Origin: Malus domestica
Lineage: Eukaryota; Streptophyta; Magnoliopsida; Rosales; Rosaceae
Assembly: GCF_042453785.1 (NCBI RefSeq)
Contig: NC_091665.1
Coordinates: 22,969,501-23,033,500 of the forward strand
Reading direction: 5' to 3'
Length of the DNA stretch: 64,000 bases
The notes beneath the pieces are model-generated. The model was not told the DNA's origin. It worked only from the letters and a program-made list of their open reading frames with translations, and made no database searches. Shown here piece by piece: positions 57,216-64,000 of this stretch (position 1 is the first letter of the stretch; each line of letters begins with the position of its first letter). A program made the translations under genes and the position numbers.

Positions 57216-57749
57216 CCATGTGAATGTGTCAAAGAGGGTCCCAAGTAATGGTTTAGCGAATCCAAAGGGAAAGTCTAAGCAGAAAGTAGACAACTTAATT
57301 TTGGTAGCCTGTCACCACAAAAAGGCTTATTTGCTGGTTGTCACTATAAAAATGCTACTGAATAGCCCCAAGTACGTCCAAGTTCAGTGCTTTAAGTATA
57401 TGCACAATGAGTCACAGACTCAGAATATCCTCTTTAATTGGATACTGGCCTCTAATGTCAAGAACATGGCTAGCATCAGAAAGGTCTCTGCTTTATTAGT
57501 TGAAACATTACTCAGATGACCATATAGGTTAACTTAAGGGATATCCCTCAACTATGCTTATTTGCTGTTTTATGTTGTCACTTTTCATTCAATTTCAATG
57601 ATCTGAACTGTCTAGTTTTGAGGTCTTTCTTTAAAGATTATCGTTGCAAAAAGTTACTCAAGTTCAAAATTAACCACTCAAATTAATTGGTTATCATTTT
57701 AGCGTTTTCTTGAAATACCGTGTTCATCTGTTTAACTTTTTAGCCTATA

Positions 57750-57755
57750 TGTCTC
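57750..57755 (+). promoter_or_regulatory. AuxRE (TGTCTC) upstream of SAUR
   Basis: A canonical auxin response element core TGTCTC, bound by ARF transcription factors, lies about 440 bp upstream of the SAUR start at 58196. A 6-mer can occur by chance, but the context fits. Confidence 0.4.
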
Positions 57756-58072
57756 ATTGGTTTCGGACTTGTTTGATTTTCTTACAAGGATGATTGTTGA
57801 ATAAAGAATGAAAAATACAATCTCCATGTCAAGATTATTAAAAAAAATTCGGAAGAAGCCCCCACAAGGCGTGCATTAGGGGGCTCACTCTATATATCCC
57901 TCAATTTGCACCACTCTTTATTGGTTCCTAAAGTTCTGTAGGGCAGGATGTCTTGGCTAATTAAGGCACAGTCCATGTGAAACTTCACCAAGTCCTTCAC
58001 CTGATATGTTTCTCACAACATTCTCAATAGGGACCTTACAATTTTATCCATTTGAAGGTTTGAAGTCCTCCC

Positions 58073-58080
58073 CTATATAT
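58073..58080 (+). promoter_or_regulatory. TATA box of the SAUR gene
   Basis: The sequence cccctatatatttagg at 58071-58086 is a good plant TATA box about 120 bp upstream of the ATG at 58196, predicting a 5' leader of roughly 90 bases. Confidence 0.55.
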
Positions 58081-58195
58081 TTAGGTACTAACAAGCCAAT
58101 TCAAGCCAAATCTGCATTTCTCACTTAATCACTCAAGGTCTCAAACTTTTTGATTTGATCTTCGTGGTACATTTGCTTGTTTAACATTCCTAAAG

Positions 58196-58504
58196 ATGGG
58201 AATCAAGTTGATGGGGATAGCTCATGCCAAGCAGAAACTTCAGAGAACTCTTTCAGCAAGATATGGATCAGCTGCAGACAATACTAGTACTGAGGTTCCG
58301 AAAGGCCACTTTGCGGTTTATGTTGGAGAAGATGAAAAGAAGAGATTTGTGATTCCGATATCATATTTGAACCACCCTTTGTTCCAAGACTTGTTAAACA
58401 AGGCTGAGGAAGAGTTTGGATATGATCATCCTACAGGGGGACTCACAATTCCATGCAGTGAAGACTACTTCGTCAGTCTATCTTCATGTCTAAATTGTTC
58501 GTAA
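58196..58504 (+). CDS. SAUR-family auxin-responsive protein
   Basis: A single-exon frame of 102 residues. After a basic N-terminus ([15 protein letters not shown]) the SAUR domain is complete: [56 protein letters not shown] and a [12 protein letters not shown] end. It resembles the SAUR19-24 group (SAUR21/24-like), known for auxin-induced cell expansion. A TATA box lies at 58073 and an AuxRE at 57750. It lies about 4 kb from the SAUR gene at 53987 and the pseudogene at 53547, so this is part of a SAUR cluster that may extend beyond the window. No lesion seen. Confidence 0.92.
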   Translation: MGIKLMGIAHAKQKLQRTLSARYGSAADNTSTEVPKGHFAVYVGEDEKKRFVIPISYLNHPLFQDLLNKAEEEFGYDHPTGGLTIPCSEDYFVSLSSCLNCS

Positions 58505-59379
58505 AATAATCATTCACTCTGTATATGACCTGAATCCTGATGATGGTCAATTGTTTAACCAATTCATTCTTCTTTCCAACTTCTATTCTGCAAGCGAAAG
58601 CAATAGACTTGAGACCAATGAGTTATCAGTCTGTTATTTATTTTTTTAATTGCAAGTTCTTGGAAATACTATTCCCTAATATTTTTGTAATTTTTAGTTA
58701 AATTCTTTATCCTTATTTCCTAATGTCTACCTCCTTATGGTCTAATTCTGAACTAACAATGTAGAAACAACAAAATGGATTAACATCAAAATGCAGAAGG
58801 CTAACCAGAAAATGATGTTTGTGATAAAATTTGATTGCCCAACAGTGGATGCAATTCTAGACCAATTCACTGAAGGCTTGCTTGATCTCGTTGGTTTGAG
58901 GTATTACATTGTTCTAATTCATGGTTGCCATTGTTCTGCTCAGCCGGCAGGATTACAAACCAACTCCTATACAAGTATTACTCCTATACAAGTATAACAA
59001 AAGCAAAAGTTAGTAAAGTTTCAGATTTATCTGCAATGACTTTGATAAGGAAATGATAAACATATCCTTGTTAGCCTTCTACACTCCTAGTTAATCATGT
59101 TAGTTATTTTCGTTTGATGCATTGAATTTAACAGTTATAAATAAAGAGTGATGTGTGAGAAATTAAAAATGGTGTGCGAAAATTATCGTTCTTGATTTAT
59201 TTATGTGATCCCACATTGGGAGATAAAAAAAATTGCAAAAGCTAATAAGAAATTGAGCTACTTCCCACACATTATTCATTAAATTTTAAGATGAAATTGA
59301 ATTTTTTAGGATTTATTTTATACAAAATTTGGATGAAATTATTGGATTGTGTAATGTGACCCTATTAGTCTCTCCGGCT
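58505..59379. other. 3' flank and spacer, no gene
   Basis: AT-rich sequence after the SAUR gene. A duplicated tcctatacaagtat occurs at 58965 and 58982. The phrase gtgtgcgaaaattatcg near 59172 may be MITE debris. Confidence 0.35.
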
Positions 59380-59730
59380 AAGGAAGAAAATATCGGTAAT
59401 ATCGGAAATATCGGTAGTCCGAAAACACGGAAATATCGATGGAAATATCAGGATAATATCGATATCGATAAAAATTACATGGAAACCACGGAAATTGTAA
59501 GAAAAACTTGGAAATTTTTATTGAAACTTTGCAGGATGTTTATTTAGTCAATTATCTATTAGTTTATCACAAAAAATTGGAAGGAAATGCATTGCATGAT
59601 GGATTTAACTGATTTAAGTTGATTATATAGCGAGCTGGCAAACATTGTGAGTATAGAAAATATGTAGTAATTAATGAAAGAAGTTTAAACACACCATAAT
59701 CATTTATATATAATGAATTAGTACAATATT
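59380..59730. mobile_element. Truncated copy of the 50441 TIR element
   Basis: About 350 bp are nearly identical to 50442-50792, from aaggaagaaaatatcggta to gtacaatatt. The rest of the element, including the U2-like segment and the right end, is absent. Very few differences are visible, so the copies separated recently. Confidence 0.8.
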
Positions 59731-59879
59731 TTACACTTTATACATTGCATGGTAAGATACATGAGTGACTAAGTACCACATAGAGTTCCTATGAGGTTCA
59801 AAATTTTCACTATCTTCATCATCTCTATGTGTAGAGTAAGTGTATTGTGAAGAGTAGTCAGCAACCATGGCAATGGCTT

Positions 59880-60090
59880 TCAAGAACCGAAATCCAAAAG
59901 TCAAAAGGAAACCGAATACTTCGGTATTTTTCGGGATTTCGAGATTACCAAACAAATGGGATTTGGAAACCAATCCCATATCGAAAATTTCGGTATTTTT
60001 CGGGATGGGATTCCCAAACTTCGGGATGGTTTTGGTTTGGGACTTTTTCGGTTTGGTTTGGGATTTTCGGGAATTTTTTCCAACCATACA
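59880..60090. repeat. hAT end fragment (cggtttggtttggg type)
   Basis: Shares the phrases aaatttcggtatttttcggg, tttttcggtttggtttggg and aaaccaatcccat with the ends of the element at 2238-4320. It is probably a solo end or a short deletion derivative. Confidence 0.5.
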
Positions 60091-60608
60091 TGTAAGTGAC
60101 CAAATAAAAAATAGAAAAATTAAAAACCACATGCCATTGACTAAGTAATTAATTGACACAATTTAAAATATAATACCACAAAAAATTTGGAATATGTGCA
60201 AATTTGTTTCTTGCAAAAAGAATTCAAAACAAAACCATATATATAAATATTTTAGCATGTTTTCACAAAAACATAAGTGGTATGATGGTCAAGGTGCTGA
60301 AGGAGTTAGATGGGAGGGGTTCGAATCCCGTATGTAGGGGTCGCTTCAACATGAGAAAATAGTTCTATTTTATTTATTTTATTTTTCTGGTCTGACAATA
60401 GTGTATTAAAATATGTTCCTTATTCTTTTTTTTTTTTTTTTTTTTGAAAGAAAATGTTCCTTATTCTGCCTCGCTCAGAGCTTCAGAGATCAATCTCATC
60501 TGTAGCGGCAAATGGTAGCTGCGTCTTCTTCTCCCATATTAGATCACGACAGTGATTGCATGCCCACATCCACATGCACTGCAGATTATCGATTAATGAC
60601 TCTCTTTT
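60091..60608. other. Spacer with a tRNA-like promoter fragment
   Basis: At 60265-60345 a tggtatgatggtcaagg A-box-like and ggggttcgaatcccg B-box-like pair suggest the head of a SINE. A long T run lies at 60428-60444. No gene. Confidence 0.35.
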
Positions 60609-60809
60609 AGAGCAACTCCACCCATTGAACCATTCCCCTTGGCAATCCACTATTCAATCCACCATATTGAACAGTAACTGTCTTAAATGAATAGTAACTA
60701 CCATTAATGAACAGTAATTGTCATTTACATCTCCACCATTGAAACCCTCCCCTGGCAATAAGCAATTAAAATAATAGTTTTTTTGTTTGTTTAAATAATA
60801 AAAAATTAC

Positions 60810-60847
<38 letters not shown>

Positions 60848-61026
60848 ACAAAAAAAATAAAAAATTGCAAAGCCCTCGGGCCACAGGCCCGTCGACTCCC
60901 CACCCCACCTTCGCTCGGGCTCCCACCGTCGCTCGGCCTCCACACCACTCGACCCCTCTCCACCGGCCCTCGAACCCTTTGTCCTCGCCTGTCGCCCGAG
61001 CAACCAGCCTCCGCTGGAGTTGCTCT
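60609..61026. mobile_element. MITE with agagcaactcca ends
   Basis: The ends agagcaactcca (60609-60620) and tggagttgctct (61015-61026) are perfect 12-bp inverted repeats. The inside has gaacagtaac/gaatagtaac repeats, a CT microsatellite (60817-60844) and a GC-rich right half. No coding capacity. The target duplication is unclear. Confidence 0.7.
60817..60844. repeat. (CT)n microsatellite
   Basis: About 28 bp of pure CT repeats inside the MITE at 60609-61026. Confidence 0.95.
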
Positions 61027-62379
61027 TAGGAATGCACCCTGGACTATATCAACTTATATCGGAGCCAAAATTCTATTAGATATATTATATTTTCCGACAA
61101 ATTGAAATTTTTTATTTGCTCTTTGACGAGAAATCTAATTCTAAATCCTGATCTAAAAAATAACCGGCGGCAGCATACTAGCTATATATAGAACTTCTAA
61201 TATGAGATCCAATATTTCCAAACACGAGGCATGCGCACTGGAGGGCAACACATTAGCACAAACTGTAATTGAACTTTGATAATTTAATACTCAATAATTA
61301 ATAACTTTAGTTAAAGATTAATATTTTTGATCGATTCTGATTTGAGGATGATGTGCTAAACTAATAATTTGTAAGATAATACATTATAAAAAATTCATAC
61401 ATGTTTCACATAATATATAAATTAATAATTTCCTAATATACAGTGCTTATGAAGCGTGTGTGAGACCTTACTAAAATATGACTCAATCATTGTTTCAACA
61501 TGATAAGTTCTTGTGTGGTTTTCTCATACTACAACAAAAATTACTCAATGTCGTCACCGCTTTGAGAGCTTCTTTTTGCGAAATGGGCTTCATATTAGAA
61601 CTATCATCTTCGACTTCATCTTCTTGATCTTCTCATGGTGCTCTCAATTATATGTTCGTCAGTCATCAACTTTGAAGTTGTGTTTTCTCCAGGGTAGTTC
61701 AAGAGGTCCTTGACATCCATTCCATTACGATAATGTTCACAAAATAGAATAATGTAGTGCATTGAACATTGTATAATCTATTTCTAAGAAAAATAAATAA
61801 GTAGATTCATGAATTTTACTTGGTTAAAAAAATAAATAGAATTGTTAGTTCGAGAAACTAGATACAATGTACAATATTTAAAAAATAAGGAATACTTTGA
61901 TAAATTAAAAGATTTCTTTGGTCCCAAATCTATTAGCTTATAAAGGTTCAACTATAATTCAAATAAGAGTTGTTCTCAGCTTAACCATAAAGTGAGACAT
62001 ATTAATCTTAATTGTGATGCACTTATATTATAACTAATAGTGTTTTATATGGTGTTCAGAATATAACAAAATTTCTCGTGTAGGCTCTATTAGGCAGTTA
62101 CCATAGTTAAGGCTCTTCAAGGATGGTTTTAGAGCCAATGAATATCAATATTAATCTTGTAGAATATACGGTTTCTACAGGCTGCATGTACCCACCTAGA
62201 CGATGTTATTAACTATATTGTTCATCTCCTTCGCGGCTTGTATCAAACTTCAAACCACACAATCTCAACATGCATTTACAGTGGCCACCAGTGTATATGC
62301 CGAAAAACGGTGGGCAATTAAACTAGCTATTTTCACGTTTCAGTAACATGCGACTGTGTAAGACGTTGTCCCTAGCGGA
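61027..62379. other. AT-rich spacer, no gene
   Basis: Both strands were read and nothing is recognisable. The phrase actacaacaaaaatta at 61529 recalls the end of a CACTA transposon, but no partner end was found. Confidence 0.4.
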
Positions 62380-62600
62380 TTTGGATCTCATCAGGGTTCA
62401 TCTTGTGGGTATCTTAAAGATCCTTACATCTTAGTCATTCATCGTGTATCGTACGGTCAGAAATTATTTGATTTTTTTATTTAAAATTAAACACAATTAA
62501 TATCTAACGAAAACTGACCGTCCAATGTACGATGAACAACTAGAATGTAAAGATCCCTAGGATTCCCACAAAGTTAATCTGGAGAGGATCCTCTTCCGTC
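62380..62600. mobile_element. MITE-like repeat, family B (second copy)
   Basis: Contains inverted phrases cgtacggtcag ... ctgaccgtccaatgtacg that could form a hairpin, plus agaatgtaaagatccctagg and gagaggatcctcttccg near the right end. Related to 57001-57215. Edges not fixed. Confidence 0.45.
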
Positions 62601-64000
62601 CCTAGCTAGCTAGCTGCATCAAGGTAATGATTAATTTTTGAAATTCATCACACATGGACTTCATATGTAACTGACACTCATCATCTTTTGGTAGCATTTA
62701 TGAGTTGAGTAACGCTAGGGAAATCAAAATTTTAAACTAAAATGGCAAACTAAATAATATGTCATCAATAAAAAATAAACACCATGTTAATCAACACTTA
62801 AGTAATAATCCAATTATCAACAACAACATTATTTGATTTGTAAATTTGGTTTAAAACATTTGATTTCCCTACCATTATCCTTATGAGTTTGTTTACTAAT
62901 TTTACACACACAGTCACGCACTTGCTCACTCTGATGATCTGATCAAATGCATTATATGCATATTATCGACTCTTTCACATCGACATTTTAATTTCTGTTG
63001 GTTGACATATAGATATGTAGATAAGGTCATATATGCTATGTGGAGATGCAAAATACGTACTCATCATCAGATATATATGTATAGCCAGTTTGACCAGGAG
63101 GTCAAGAACATGTGCCAAACATTAGAAGGAAGCAGTTTCATACTTCCATTACGTATGTGCAAAACGGCCATGTATAATTTGTTATACCTGATCTAGCATG
63201 TCCCATGCTATACTAGATTCATCAATCTAGCTTTTTTCCTAATTTCACTCTTGTCATCCATGCTGATCCTCACAATTGTCGAACTCAACCAATCAAAAGA
63301 TAGTTTCATTTCTATATATCAATTTCAAATATTCCATTAAAGTCCATCCACTCCAATATGCAACAATATATGCATATAATCAGCATTATCATGATATTCA
63401 TATTATTGAAAATAACAATCATATGTCAAAGTTCCAATATAAACAATTACATCAGTTATAAACATAAGTATAACACATATTTCACAAAGTTAACTTTGTA
63501 TTCCAATCCAAGTGCCAAGCTTCACAAACAATCTCCTAACACATGTATTTATTCCACTCTTTTCTTTTCTTATCTCTCTATACACATACACACACACACA
63601 TAAACAGAACCACAAATATTCAAACTAATACTTTGCATGCAAACTACATACAACGTATAAAATATTTTGGACAAATTGTATCAAGTAGTCGGGACTCTGG
63701 CGATCGAGAAGAACTAGTTGACAAAGAAAAGGGAAATTTGGAATGACAACGTTACGGGTGTTAAGTTTACATGATAAAGCTTATGGACCACAACTGTAGT
63801 GGTAAATGCATGGTATGTGACGTGCATGTCCGCTTGTTTTATTATATAAATTAATGGATTAGGTAATTGAAGTTAAGCTGCATTCATGAAATATAATTTA
63901 TGTTTGTTAACATGATATAATTGATTTACATGTTGCCTCACATTTGATTTAGCCTTGACAATTATCCTTGATAATACTTAAGTCCCTACTAAGCCGTGGT
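62601..64000. other. AT-rich spacer to the window end, no gene
   Basis: The frames at 63002-63196 and 63543-63746 have no domain. A short CA repeat lies at 63584-63602. Nothing else is supported. Confidence 0.4.

Larger units (their letters stand above)
57216..58195. other. Spacer and SAUR promoter
   Basis: The frame at 57202-57519 has no recognisable domain. The last 450 bp form the promoter of the SAUR gene at 58196. Confidence 0.4.

Noticed and set aside
57202..57519. Plus-strand frame of 105 codons
   Set aside because: No recognisable family, borders a MITE-like repeat, and has no promoter or splice support.
61529..61545. CACTA transposon end
   Set aside because: Only a weak resemblance to CACTACAA ends, with no partner end or 3-bp duplication.
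63580..63603. CA-rich run considered as a microsatellite feature
   Set aside because: Only about 20 bp and interrupted; noted in the spacer entry only.

Overview
This is plant nuclear DNA: GT-AG introns, AT-rich spacers, tRNA-derived SINEs, copia LTR elements and many small inverted-repeat transposons. The gene families and MITE types recall Rosaceae (apple or pear group). That is an inference from recollection, not a search.

Genes. The left 38 kb holds four intact-looking genes. TIN1 (7121-8740, +) encodes a secretory-pathway protein of the ER-stress response. A nine-exon peroxisomal/glyoxysomal malate dehydrogenase (9043-11368, -) ends tail-to-tail with it 302 bp away. A HAIKU2/RLK7-type leucine-rich-repeat receptor kinase lies at 19374-22485 (+). 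A ten-exon, about 713-residue charged protein with TPX2-like features lies at 34632-38054 (-). Between the last two sits a proline iminopeptidase gene (23388-34037, +) that has decayed. It has a frameshift, a missing splice acceptor, missing exons, and a 7.2-kb intron holding a Pack-MULE and a copia element. The right 26 kb is mostly repeats with two SAUR genes (53987 and 58196) and one SAUR pseudogene (53547-53788, -).

Mobile DNA. Several elements can be bounded to the base by target-site duplications (TSDs). These are a copia element at 26477-32364 (TSD agaag), an internally deleted copia element at 45368-48094 (TSD caaat), a Pack-MULE at 25487-26389 (9-bp TSD) carrying an ADP-glucose pyrophosphorylase large-subunit fragment, a hAT-like element at 2238-4320 (8-bp TSD) carrying a clathrin heavy-chain exon, MITEs at 15178, 18700 and 43514, a hAT at 39130-40173, and a TIR element at 50441-51725. 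A copia relic with a 3' LTR fills most of the first 6 kb. A probable Helitron lies at 12224-14809.

Most unusual points. The TIR element at 50441-51725 contains what looks like the start of a U2 snRNA gene, with a perfect plant snRNA upstream element, a TATA box at Pol II spacing and a U2-like 5' region. A tRNA-Val(AAC)-like gene is split by a MITE at 6327-6668. Three elements carry host gene fragments. One MITE has its own empty site preserved in a neighbouring duplicate. I saw no self-contained new gene system such as a defence island; the novelty lies in the transposon captures. All identifications come from reading the sequence and remembered family features; no database was searched.
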